This document shows, piece after piece, positions 1 through 6,114 of a stretch of 7,246 bases of DNA. This stretch comes from an uncultured Collinsella sp. Lineage in GTDB: Bacteria; Actinomycetota; Coriobacteriia; Coriobacteriales; Coriobacteriaceae. Within the stretch, counting starts at the first letter, position 1. The number at the start of each line of letters is the position of its first letter. The stretch covers positions 1 to 7,246 of the forward strand of contig CABUTP010000074.1 in NCBI GenBank assembly GCA_902494545.1, read 5' to 3'. A program made the position numbers and the translations under genes. The notes beneath the pieces are model-generated. The model was not told where the DNA came from and ran no database searches. It saw nothing but the letters and a program-made list of their open reading frames with translations.

Positions 1-1180
1 CGCCGCCGGCGTTGCCGCGGGAGTCAACGCGGCGGATGACGGGCGTCACGGTGTTGTGCGCGACGCCGTCGGCTGTGTTCGCGATGACGCCCACGGACTC
101 GTCGGTCCACTCGCGCCATGCCAGGATAATCTTCTCGGCGGCGTCGAGCAGCTGGGCGCGGTCGTGCGAGCGCAGGCGCAGCACCGAAAGCGGCCACTGC
201 AGCACAGTGCCGGTGACCTGGTCAAATCCGGGCACGCTAAACTGCGAGACCTCGGCGGCGTGCATCATGGGGAACTCGTGCGCGCCGCCCTGGAAGTGGT
301 CGTGCGACAGAATCGAGCCGCCCACGATGGGCAGGTCGGCGTTGGAGCCAATAAAGTAGTGCGGGAACAGGTCGACAAAGTCGAGCAGGCAGGTCAGACC
401 CTTGCGGTCCACGTGCATCGGGCGATGCTCGGAGCTCATCGTGATGCAGTGCTCGTTAAAATACGCATACGGGCTGTACTGGAAACCCCAGCGCTCGCCG
501 TCGAGCTGGATGGGGATAACGCGCAGATTCTGGCGGGCGGGATGGGCGCCGCCGTCGGCTGCAGCGGAGCGTCCGGGATAGCCCTCGTTTTCGATGCAGA
601 GCTGGCAGGCGGGATACTTCTCGTCCGTGTTTTTGGCGGCGCCGGCCGCGGCAATATCGCGCGGGTCCTTTTCGGGCTTTGACAGGTTGATGGTAATCTC
701 GAGGTCGCCCCAGTTGGTGGGGGTGCTCCATTTGATGTTGCGCGCGATGGCGGCACGGCGCACGTAGCCGGCGTCGCAGCACAGGCCGTAGAACCAGTCG
801 GTCGCGGCGCGGGGCTCGTTGACGCCCATGCGTCCGTTGAACTCCTCGTTTACAACCGAAGGCCTTGGCATGAGCGCGCCCATGATCCGCATGGCGATGC
901 GGTCGCGGCCCGATGCCGTGTCCTCGGCGGCGCCGTTGGCAACAGCCGCCTCGGCAAGCGCGGCAAGTGTGCCTTCAAGGTCAAAGTTGGGCAGGGTGTC
1001 GGGGTGCAAGAGCGAGAGTTTCTCGACCTGGAGCGCCCAGGCCATGTCGAGCGCCGGGCCCGTAGCACCGATGCACTCGAGAATGGTGTTATACGCCCAG
1101 ATGCGATCGTCCTGGCCGATCATCGATCGGTGGATAGCGTACTCGATCAGGTTCTGCGCGGCCTCGCGCACGTCAGTCAT
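1..1180 (-). CDS. galT: Galactose-1-phosphate uridylyltransferase, type 2 (partial, C-terminus beyond window)
   Basis: GalT transfers UMP from UDP-glucose to galactose-1-phosphate, giving UDP-galactose and glucose-1-phosphate, the second cytoplasmic step of the Leloir pathway. Reading the minus strand from the ATG at 1180 gives 393 uninterrupted codons to the left edge, beginning MTDVREAAQNLIEYAI. Visible marks are a CxxC pair at residues 192 and 195 (ACQLC followed by IENEGYPGR), the segment SPYAYFNEHCI, HRPMHVDR, and GGSILSHDHFQGG. That last segment carries the His-x-His site (H293 and H295) where, by family analogy, the second His is the uridylylated nucleophile. HNTVTPVIRR lies near the edge. 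This motif set is that of the type 2 GalT of Gram-positive bacteria (roughly 480-520 residues), so about 100 C-terminal residues are missing. The start overlaps the galK stop (TAATG) and has no good Shine-Dalgarno at normal distance, so translation is probably coupled to galK. Confidence 0.93.
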   Translation of the reverse strand, partial: MTDVREAAQNLIEYAIHRSMIGQDDRIWAYNTILECIGATGPALDMAWALQVEKLSLLHPDTLPNFDLEGTLAALAEAAVANGAAEDTASGRDRIAMRIMGALMPRPSVVNEEFNGRMGVNEPRAATDWFYGLCCDAGYVRRAAIARNIKWSTPTNWGDLEITINLSKPEKDPRDIAAAGAAKNTDEKYPACQLCIENEGYPGRSAAADGGAHPARQNLRVIPIQLDGERWGFQYSPYAYFNEHCITMSSEHRPMHVDRKGLTCLLDFVDLFPHYFIGSNADLPIVGGSILSHDHFQGGAHEFPMMHAAEVSQFSVPGFDQVTGTVLQWPLSVLRLRSHDRAQLLDAAEKIILAWREWTDESVGVIANTADGVAHNTVTPVIRRVDSRGNAGG

Positions 1181-2385
1181 TACAGCCATGCCGCGTAAGC
1201 CCCCTTGTCAGAAATTGCGTAGTGGCGGGCAGAGCCCTCGCCCAGCCAGCCGTTCATCTTGGTGATAAAGGTGTCGACCAGGTCGAGCGGCACGAAGGCC
1301 TGGATGGTGCCACCAAAGCCGCCACCGTGGATACGAACGGCGCCGCGGCCGTCGAGCACATGTTCGGCAAGAGCAAGCGCGTACATGGAAGGCTGCTCGG
1401 AGCCCAGCTTGGCAACAACATTCTGCAGGTACATGGCGGAGCTGGCGCCGGACTCGCGCGTCAGGACCAGGAACTGATCGATGTCGCCGGCGTTCAGGGC
1501 GGCCCAGCGCTTGTCGACCAGGCCGTTTTCGTACCAGTAGTGAACGGCGCGCAGGCAGGCGCGGTCGCCCAGCTTGGCGCGCAGCTCGGGGAGCTTGGCG
1601 TCAAAGTCCGCCACGTTTACCTCGCACAGGCGTGCCTTGCCAAACTCGGCAGCGACGTCCTGCATCTCGCGCGGAACGGCGGCATAGTCGTCGGTAGCTG
1701 CCACGTGGTCGGCACCGACCTTAACGAGCACGAGCGCGTAGCCGTGATCCTCAAAGTTGAGCTCGAGCTTCTGGGTTTTAGGCTGAGCCTGGTCCTCAAA
1801 GTCCATGTAGGCAAGGCCGCCCAGGCACACGGCGGCCTGGTCCATCAGACCGCAGGGCTTGCCGTAATAGTTGTTCTCGGTGCGCTGGCTCATCTGCGCG
1901 AGCGCGACGGGCTCGATGGCGGGTGCGCCCCAGAGGGTTTCCATGGCGCGACCGTACGCGGCCTCGACGGCGGCAGAGCTGGAAAGACCGCCGCCCGAGG
2001 GGACGGAGCAGGTAAAGGCAAAGTCGAAGCCCTGGGGCTCAACGCCCAGAGCAGCGATTTCGTGGGCCATGCCGCGGACGAGGCTCGCGGACGTGCCCTT
2101 CTCGGACTCCTGAACGTCTAGCGTGTCGAGCGCGATTTCAAACGTGGGATAGCCCTCGTCGGCTACGCGAACCTTGTTGGAATCGGTTGCCACGGCGATG
2201 CCGTCGACGGCGACATCGAGCGAGCCGGCGATAACGTGGCCACCCTCGTGGTCAGTGTGGTTGCCGCTGATCTCGGAGCGGCCGGGCGCGTGCACGTAGA
2301 GCACCTGGCGGTCGCCGATGGGGCCAAACTCCTCCTCGAACAGCTTGGTGAGCGTGGCGAGTGTCTTTTTGTCGGGGGTGGTCAT
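1180..2385 (-). CDS. galK: Galactokinase (GHMP kinase family), variant signature
   Basis: GalK phosphorylates galactose at C1 with ATP, the entry step of the Leloir pathway in the cytoplasm. The protein has 401 residues, normal for the family. The N-terminal galactokinase signature is at residues 34-46 as PGRSEISGNHTDH. The GHMP ATP-binding loop is SVPSGGGLSSSAAVEAAYG (about 127-145). The segment GKPCGLMDQ holds the likely catalytic base D182, and motif 3 is VRIHGGGFGGTIQAFVP (about 350-366). R36 is the likely partner of the catalytic Asp. The oddity is Asn42 where the classical signature (GRxNLIGEHTDY) has Glu. The start ATG at 2385 is supported by AAGGAAAGGA on the minus strand (2391-2400), five bases upstream. 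It is the first gene of the galKT unit, transcribed away from the LacI-family gene, and its presumed promoter is flanked by two copies of a LacI-type operator, so repression relieved by a galactose-related inducer is likely. Confidence 0.95.
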   Translation of the reverse strand: MTTPDKKTLATLTKLFEEEFGPIGDRQVLYVHAPGRSEISGNHTDHEGGHVIAGSLDVAVDGIAVATDSNKVRVADEGYPTFEIALDTLDVQESEKGTSASLVRGMAHEIAALGVEPQGFDFAFTCSVPSGGGLSSSAAVEAAYGRAMETLWGAPAIEPVALAQMSQRTENNYYGKPCGLMDQAAVCLGGLAYMDFEDQAQPKTQKLELNFEDHGYALVLVKVGADHVAATDDYAAVPREMQDVAAEFGKARLCEVNVADFDAKLPELRAKLGDRACLRAVHYWYENGLVDKRWAALNAGDIDQFLVLTRESGASSAMYLQNVVAKLGSEQPSMYALALAEHVLDGRGAVRIHGGGFGGTIQAFVPLDLVDTFITKMNGWLGEGSARHYAISDKGAYAAWL

Positions 2386-2425
2386 GGGAGTCCTTTCCTT
2401 GGCGCGCCCGGGTGGGTTTTGCGTC

Positions 2426-2443
2426 GTTATGAGTACGTTAACA
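2426..2443 (+). promoter_or_regulatory. LacI-type operator, site A
   Basis: The 18-mer GTTATGAGTACGTTAACA occurs here and again, perfectly, in inverted orientation at 2494-2511. It has the central CG (2436-2437) and imperfect dyad typical of LacI-family operators: inner ACGT and outer TATG/CATA when extended. Its centre falls at about +2 of the predicted galK transcript, a classical repression position. The assignment to the adjacent LacI-family protein is inferred from repeat structure and position. Confidence 0.75.
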
Positions 2444-2444
2444 A

Positions 2445-2472
2445 CTTAAAGCGGCATGAACCAAGTGTTCAC
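2445..2472 (-). promoter_or_regulatory. Candidate galK promoter
   Basis: On the minus strand GTGAAC (2467-2472) and TTTAAG (2445-2450) are separated by 16 bases. Both match the sigma-70-type consensus only partly (three or four of six). Transcription would start near 2438, inside operator site A, with site B about 62 bp upstream. The placement between the two operators supports it more than the hexamers do. Confidence 0.35.
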
Positions 2473-2493
2473 GATACCGCACGTTACGGGCTA

Positions 2494-2511
2494 TGTTAAC
2501 GTACTCATAAC
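2494..2511 (-). promoter_or_regulatory. LacI-type operator, site B (inverted copy of site A)
   Basis: TGTTAACGTACTCATAAC is the exact reverse complement of site A. Its central CG is at 2500-2501, 64 bp from the centre of site A, close to six helical turns. That spacing puts both sites on the same DNA face and would allow a tetrameric or dimer-bridging repressor to loop out the galK promoter. Confidence 0.75.
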
Positions 2512-2560
2512 ACATCGCTTGTCACTTTTTGAGAATCTGGTAATCGGTAGAAATTCAGCC

Positions 2561-2590
2561 GTGAACGGTACTGCCGTATGGACTTATAAA
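2561..2590 (+). promoter_or_regulatory. Candidate promoter of the LacI-family gene
   Basis: A good -10 hexamer TATAAA at 2585-2590 is preceded by a weak -35 GTGAAC at 2561-2566, with an 18-bp spacer. Transcription would start near 2597, about 125 bases upstream of the GTG start, and operator site C would lie at about +27, fitting autorepression by roadblock. Confidence 0.35.
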
Positions 2591-2617
2591 GCAGAAGAGA
2601 TGCAGATAGAAAAAGTA

Positions 2618-2630
2618 GAGTACGTTAACA
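2618..2630 (+). promoter_or_regulatory. LacI-type operator, site C (core copy)
   Basis: GAGTACGTTAACA repeats the 13-base core of sites A and B, with its central CG at 2623-2624. The outer GTTAT of site A is absent here, so binding may be weaker. It lies on the regulator's side of the intergenic region, downstream of that gene's likely promoter. Confidence 0.65.
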
Positions 2631-2723
2631 TGCGTCCGACGATAGCGGGCCTCGGCGCGGGATGTATTTCTGCCCGGGCCGGCATTCACGCTATTCAGAT
2701 CTCGCAAGGGTGAAGGTGATCCT

Positions 2724-3755
2724 GTGGCAAGGCGCCCGTCCAACGATACCAGTTCGCGTCCGGTCTCCATGGCCGACGTCGCCCGCGCTGCCGGCGTTTC
2801 GCAGCAGACGGTTTCGCGCGTCGCCAACGGCTTGCCTAACGTTAACGAGCAGACGCGCCAGCGCGTACAGGCCGCTATGCAAAAGCTCGGCTTTCGTCCG
2901 AGTTATGCCGGTCGCTCGCTGCGCGACGGCCGTTATCATTCGGTCGGCCTGTGCGTCAACGATGTCACCAAGTTCGGCAACCTCTCAATGATCGACGGCA
3001 TCGCCAGCGCTGCTCGCGAGCATAATTGCGCCATCACGCTGGTCGAGATGTCCAAGACCGAGGAGTTTTCGCTTGCCGAGGCCACGCGTCGTATGGCCGC
3101 ATTGCCGGTGGACGGCATCATTATCGGCATGAGTCGCATGGCGCCCGATTTTGAGACGTTTGATCCACTGCCGGGCATTGGCACGGTCATCGTTACCATG
3201 TACGCGCATCCGCGGGTGACCACGGTCGATTCCGACCATTACGGCTGCTCGCTATTGCTTATGGATCACCTGTTTGAGCTAGGGCACGAGCAGATTCGCT
3301 ATATTGGCGGCCCGTCATTCTCGGTCGACGAGCAATTTCGTCGCGCCGGTTGGCAGGATGCACTCGAGCGTAAACACATCGAGCCGGCAGAGCCGCTCGA
3401 GGGCGACTGGTCTGCCAACAGCGGCTACGAGGCCGGCAGGTACCTGGCCGAGCACGATCGCACCATGACGGCGATTTACGCGGCAAACGACCAGATGGCA
3501 AATGGCGCGATTGCAGCGCTGCGCGATAGCGGTCTGCGCGTGCCCGAGGACGTGAGCGTGGTGGGCGTCGACGATTCGCTCGATGATTTTGTGGCACACA
3601 ACGAGCTCACGACCGTTCGATTCGATTTGCATCAGCGTGGACGCGAGGTGTTCGAGCACGCGGTTCCCAAGGCGGGGGCAACGGACAAAACCGTTGCCAT
3701 TCGTATTCCCGGCCAGCTTATCGTTCGACATACCACGGCAGCTCCGCGCACATAG
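2724..3755 (+). CDS. LacI/GalR-family transcriptional regulator
   Basis: This is a sugar-responsive DNA-binding repressor of 343 residues, the usual family length. The N-terminal helix-turn-helix is at residues 15-48 (SMADVARAAGVSQQTVSRVANG, then NVNEQTRQRV). The recognition helix carries Q27-Q28 where E. coli LacI has Tyr-Gln. The hinge follows (LGFRPSYAGRSLRDG, 55-69) with L66 as the probable minor-groove wedge. The periplasmic-binding-protein-like effector domain (about 71-335) includes RYIGGP (192-197), AANDQMANGAIAALRDSG (253-270), SVVGVDDS (278-285), and the usual C-terminal PGQLIVRHTT. GTG at 2724 is chosen because AAGGTG (2713-2718) sits five bases upstream; a later ATG at 2769 would start right at the helix-turn-helix and lacks such support. 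Divergence from galKT and three shared operators make it the likely galactose-operon repressor with autoregulation. The effector is not deducible from sequence. Confidence 0.93.
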   Translation: MARRPSNDTSSRPVSMADVARAAGVSQQTVSRVANGLPNVNEQTRQRVQAAMQKLGFRPSYAGRSLRDGRYHSVGLCVNDVTKFGNLSMIDGIASAAREHNCAITLVEMSKTEEFSLAEATRRMAALPVDGIIIGMSRMAPDFETFDPLPGIGTVIVTMYAHPRVTTVDSDHYGCSLLLMDHLFELGHEQIRYIGGPSFSVDEQFRRAGWQDALERKHIEPAEPLEGDWSANSGYEAGRYLAEHDRTMTAIYAANDQMANGAIAALRDSGLRVPEDVSVVGVDDSLDDFVAHNELTTVRFDLHQRGREVFEHAVPKAGATDKTVAIRIPGQLIVRHTTAAPRT

Positions 3756-3815
3756 TTTTTGCAGGTCAATGGCGATATATTCCGCCTCAATAACAATCGA
3801 TAAGGATGCTGGCAG

Positions 3816-3829
3816 ATAGCCGTGGCTAT
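3816..3829. promoter_or_regulatory. Inverted repeat at the -35 position of the flavodiiron promoter
   Basis: ATAGCC-GT-GGCTAT is a perfect 6-bp inverted repeat with a 2-bp centre. It sits just upstream of the extended -10 element, covering about -38 to -25 of the inferred start site, where a recognisable -35 hexamer is missing. It is a candidate regulator site for the flavodiiron gene; no known consensus is matched. Confidence 0.4.
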
Positions 3830-3838
3830 GAAGACGAG

Positions 3839-3847
3839 TGCTATGAT
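3839..3847 (+). promoter_or_regulatory. Extended -10 promoter of the flavodiiron gene
   Basis: TGCTATGAT is an extended -10 element (TG-N-TATGAT). No good -35 is present at 17 bp, which extended -10 promoters tolerate. The start would be near 3854, giving a leader of about 30 bases that contains the Shine-Dalgarno. This supports independent expression from the upstream regulator gene. Confidence 0.45.
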
Positions 3848-3869
3848 AGACGGGCTCTTTTGTCTATCT

Positions 3870-3875
3870 AGGAGG
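3870..3875 (+). promoter_or_regulatory. Ribosome binding site that decides the flavodiiron start
   Basis: A consensus AGGAGG ends nine bases before the ATG at 3885. It lies inside the longer open frame beginning at 3822, so the 21-residue upstream extension is not used. Confidence 0.85.
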
Positions 3876-3884
3876 CTTTGCCTG

Positions 3885-5045
3885 ATGGAGATCACCAAGG
3901 ATATCCGCTACATTGGCGTTAACGATCACGACATTGACCTGTTCGAGGGCCAGTACGATGTGTCCGAGAACGGCATGGCATACAACAGCTACGTTATCTT
4001 GGGCGAAAAGATCGCTGTCGCCGATTCAGTCGACGGCGGTTTTGTTGACGAGTGGCTCGGCAACCTCGAGGCCGTGCTCGATGGCCGCACGCCCGACTAC
4101 CTGATCGTCCATCACATGGAGCCCGATCACTCCGCCGGCATCGCCGCCTTTATGGAGCGCTACCCCCAGGCACAGATTGTAGCCAGCATGGGCGCCTTCC
4201 GCATGATGGTCAACTACTTTGGCACCGACTTCCCCGAGCGCAAGATGGTCGTCAAAGATGGCGACGTGCTCGACCTGGGCGGCCACAGCCTAACCTTTGT
4301 CGGTGCCCCCAATGTTCACTGGCCCGAGGTGCTCTTCTCCTACGAGTCCACCGACAAGGTGCTCTTTAGTGCCGACGGTTTTGGCAAGTTTGGCGCCAAC
4401 GACATCGAGGATCCCGAGGGCTGGGCTTGCGAAGCGCGCCGTTACTACTTTGGCATCGTCGGTAAGTTCGGCAAGTTCGTGCAGGCCGTCCTCAAGAAGG
4501 CCGCCGACCTGGACATCCAGATTATCTGCCCGCTCCACGGCCCCGTGCTGACTGAGAGCCTGGGCTACTACCTCGACACCTATAACACCTGGTCGAGCTA
4601 TCAGCCCGAGGACGAGGGTATCACGATTGCCTATGCGAGCGTGTACGGGCATCTGAAGGCTGCCGTCGAGGAGCTCGCATCTGCGCTTGAGGCTCGCGGC
4701 CAGAAGGTCTCCGTCTTTGACCTGGCTCGTGACGACATGGCCGAGGCCGTTGAGGATGCGTTCCGCTACGACCGTCTGGTGCTCGCCTCCATCACCTATC
4801 AGGGCGAGATCTTCCCGTGCATGAGCACCTTCATCCATACGCTCGCCGAGCACGCCTACCAGAACCGTACGGTGGCGCTCGTCGAGGCCGGCTCTTGGGC
4901 ACCCGCGGCTGCCAAGGTTATGACCAAGGAGCTCGAGGGCATGAAGGACATCACCCTGACGCAGAACAAGGTGACTGTGCTGGGCTCGCTCAACGAAGCC
5001 TCGCGCGCCCAGATCGAGGCCCTCGCCGACGAGCTGTCCAAGTAG
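3885..5045 (+). CDS. fprA: Class A flavodiiron protein (O2/NO reductase, FprA family)
   Basis: This 386-residue cytoplasmic enzyme, the size of class A flavodiiron proteins, reduces O2 to water and/or NO to N2O, protecting anaerobes. The N-terminal metallo-beta-lactamase-like domain (about 1-245) keeps every expected diiron ligand: H77, E79, D81 and H82 in HHMEPDHSAG, H145 in NVHWPE, D164 in SADGFGKFG, and H218 in CPLHGP. The flavodoxin-like domain (about 246-386) binds FMN, with YASVYGHLKAA (250-260) as the phosphate loop, ASITYQGEIFPCM (301-313) and GSWAPAAAK (336-344). The loop has His-Leu where Asn-Thr is usual. No rubredoxin or NAD(P)H-dehydrogenase domain is fused, so an external donor such as rubredoxin is needed; none is encoded here. 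The gene has its own promoter and terminator and appears monocistronic between two regulators. O2 versus NO preference cannot be read from sequence. Confidence 0.94.
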   Translation: MEITKDIRYIGVNDHDIDLFEGQYDVSENGMAYNSYVILGEKIAVADSVDGGFVDEWLGNLEAVLDGRTPDYLIVHHMEPDHSAGIAAFMERYPQAQIVASMGAFRMMVNYFGTDFPERKMVVKDGDVLDLGGHSLTFVGAPNVHWPEVLFSYESTDKVLFSADGFGKFGANDIEDPEGWACEARRYYFGIVGKFGKFVQAVLKKAADLDIQIICPLHGPVLTESLGYYLDTYNTWSSYQPEDEGITIAYASVYGHLKAAVEELASALEARGQKVSVFDLARDDMAEAVEDAFRYDRLVLASITYQGEIFPCMSTFIHTLAEHAYQNRTVALVEAGSWAPAAAKVMTKELEGMKDITLTQNKVTVLGSLNEASRAQIEALADELSK

Positions 5046-5077
5046 CGACACGCTCACTTTTGACGCTCAGCCATCAC

Positions 5078-5120
5078 AACCACCACAAAGGGGACAGGCA
5101 CCTTTGTGGTGGTTTTTGTT
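5078..5120 (+). terminator. Intrinsic terminator of the flavodiiron gene
   Basis: AACCACCACAAAGG (5078-5091) pairs perfectly with CCTTTGTGGTGGTT (5101-5114): a 14-bp stem with a 9-base loop, followed by a T-rich tail to 5120. It starts 33 bases after the flavodiiron stop. The tail abuts the stop of the convergent minus-strand gene, whose transcript would also form the hairpin, but with no U tract after it, so it works best for the plus strand. Confidence 0.88.
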
Positions 5121-5923
5121 TAAGCGCCGGCGATGATGAGGGCTGGACGTGCGCTGTCGGTGGCCTCGGCGATTGAGGTGGCGACGGCATGATCGGGGTC
5201 ACGGTCCATCACGATGGTGTCGACATCAGTCAGTTCGGCAAAGCGGTACATGCCGCGTCCGTTAACCTTGCTAGCGTCCATGAGGGCGACGCTTTGATGG
5301 GCTCCGGCGATCATAGCTGTTTTGGTCTCGGCCATCTGGGGAAAGTCGGTCGTAAAGCCGCAGCCGGGAACAAAAGCGCCAGGGCACATGACGGCAAGAT
5401 CGGCGTGGACCATTTGGAGAGCCTGCATGGTAAGTGGGCCGTACAGATAGCGATGACCTTTGCGCAGTGCCCCGCCCAGCATGACGACATCGACCGAGGG
5501 CATGCTCTCGTCAATATAATCGGCGATGGTAATGTCGGCCGTGATAACGGTGATGCCGTCGCGCTGATCAAGGAGCCGGACGAACTCGAGCGCCGTGGTG
5601 CCCGAGTCGACGAGCAGCGTGTCGCCGTCATTGACGAGCTCGATGGCGCTTTGCGCGATGGCCTGCTTGGCGGCGACGTTGACATTGATGCGGCGATCCT
5701 GCGTGGAGACGGTCAGACGTTTGTGGAGTGATACGGCACCGCCGTGCGTGCGGCGCAGCTTGCCTGCTTCGGCGAGCGCGTCCAGGTCGGCGCGGGCGGT
5801 GACGGAGGACACGCCAAAGGTCTGGGCGATTTCTGCTACCTGCACCGAGGCGTTGTGCTCGAGCATTTCCATGATGGCGGCGCGGCGTTCGTCGGCAAAA
5901 GCACGGTTGGTAGCTTGGGTCAT
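5120..5923 (-). CDS. DeoR/GlpR-family transcriptional regulator
   Basis: This is a DNA-binding repressor that senses a phosphorylated sugar, 267 residues from the chosen start, near the family norm of about 250-260. The N-terminal winged helix-turn-helix is at residues 11-63: DERRAAIMEMLEHN, then VQVAEIAQTFGVSSVTARADLDAL and the family hallmark LRRTHGGA. The DeoRC sensor domain (about 75-255) shows the sugar-phosphate loop DSGTTALEF (106-114), VVMLGGALRK (147-155), GCGFTTDFPQMAETKTAMI (187-205), and MDASKVN (215-221). The ATG at 5923 is preferred because GGAG lies five bases before it. An in-frame ATG at 5980 would add 19 residues but has only an A-rich stretch upstream. The gene is divergent from a GatY-like aldolase. 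LacR, GatR and AgaR, which control tagatose-pathway genes elsewhere, belong to this family, so local control of the aldolase is a reasonable inference. Confidence 0.92.
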   Translation of the reverse strand: MTQATNRAFADERRAAIMEMLEHNASVQVAEIAQTFGVSSVTARADLDALAEAGKLRRTHGGAVSLHKRLTVSTQDRRINVNVAAKQAIAQSAIELVNDGDTLLVDSGTTALEFVRLLDQRDGITVITADITIADYIDESMPSVDVVMLGGALRKGHRYLYGPLTMQALQMVHADLAVMCPGAFVPGCGFTTDFPQMAETKTAMIAGAHQSVALMDASKVNGRGMYRFAELTDVDTIVMDRDPDHAVATSIAEATDSARPALIIAGA

Positions 5924-6022
5924 GTCTGCTCCATTCTCGGCTAAATTTGCAGGAATTGTGTTGACTCTATTTTCGTTCATTTTCTTTTTGAGTAAGAAAA
6001 CACCTTTCGATTACTTATCTTT

Positions 6023-6051
6023 TCTATAAAAGAAAGACGCTCAACGCCCAA
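6023..6051 (-). promoter_or_regulatory. Candidate promoter of the DeoR-family gene
   Basis: On the minus strand TTGGGC (6046-6051) and TATAGA (6023-6028) are separated by exactly 17 bases. Transcription would begin near 6016, about 90 bases before the chosen ATG. The -10 lies within the CTTTT-CTAT-AAAAG inverted repeat (6019-6032), and the -35 adjoins the 6054-6065 palindrome, so both could serve autoregulation. Confidence 0.35.
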
Positions 6052-6053
6052 AA

Positions 6054-6065
6054 TTCAATATTGAA
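6054..6065. promoter_or_regulatory. Perfect palindrome TTCAATATTGAA, candidate operator
   Basis: This is a 12-bp perfect palindrome between the divergent DeoR-family and aldolase genes. Its half-site TCAATA/TATTGA recurs as an inverted pair at 6115-6120 and 6132-6137. Position and recurrence suggest a regulator site, most simply for the adjacent DeoR-family protein, but AT-rich palindromes can occur by chance. Confidence 0.45.
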
Positions 6066-6114
6066 CACGCCCACTCGGCTCCAATTCCTTCCGTTTACTT
6101 TTCAAAAACGACGG

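Larger units (their letters stand above)
2386..2723. other. Divergent intergenic control region between galK and the LacI-family gene
   Basis: This 338-bp stretch has no credible gene. It is richer in AT than its neighbours and contains three copies of a shared operator-like sequence, one further small inverted repeat (2457-2471), candidate promoters in both directions, and the ribosome binding sites of galK (2391-2400) and of the regulator (2713-2718). Short open frames here lack a ribosome binding site and cross the operators, so I do not call them. Confidence 0.85.

Noticed and set aside
56..682. Plus-strand open frame of 208 codons
   Set aside because: It is antisense to galT, which reads without a stop from 1180 to the window edge with clear family motifs.
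1222..2121. Plus-strand open frame of 299 codons
   Set aside because: It lies entirely antisense to galK, whose motifs are complete. Long antisense frames are expected in high-GC genes, and the translation shows no recognisable domain.
2839..2846. ACGTTAAC inside the LacI-family gene as a fourth, intragenic operator
   Set aside because: Only 8 of the 13 core bases match, and the bases encode Asn-Val-Asn in the conserved helix-turn-helix region, so the similarity is probably chance.
3873..3883. AGGC-TTT-GCCT hairpin next to the flavodiiron Shine-Dalgarno as an RNA switch
   Set aside because: The stem is only four base pairs and would barely form; it is not evidence of translational control.
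3822..3884. 21-residue N-terminal extension of the flavodiiron protein
   Set aside because: The consensus AGGAGG and the promoter -10 both lie inside it, and family similarity starts at the ATG at 3885.
4290..5057. Minus-strand open frame of 255 codons
   Set aside because: It is antisense to the flavodiiron gene, with no family motifs and no supported start.
5924..5980. 19-residue N-terminal extension of the DeoR-family regulator
   Set aside because: Possible but less likely: the upstream ATG has only an A-rich stretch before it, while the ATG at 5923 has GGAG at five bases and gives the usual family length.
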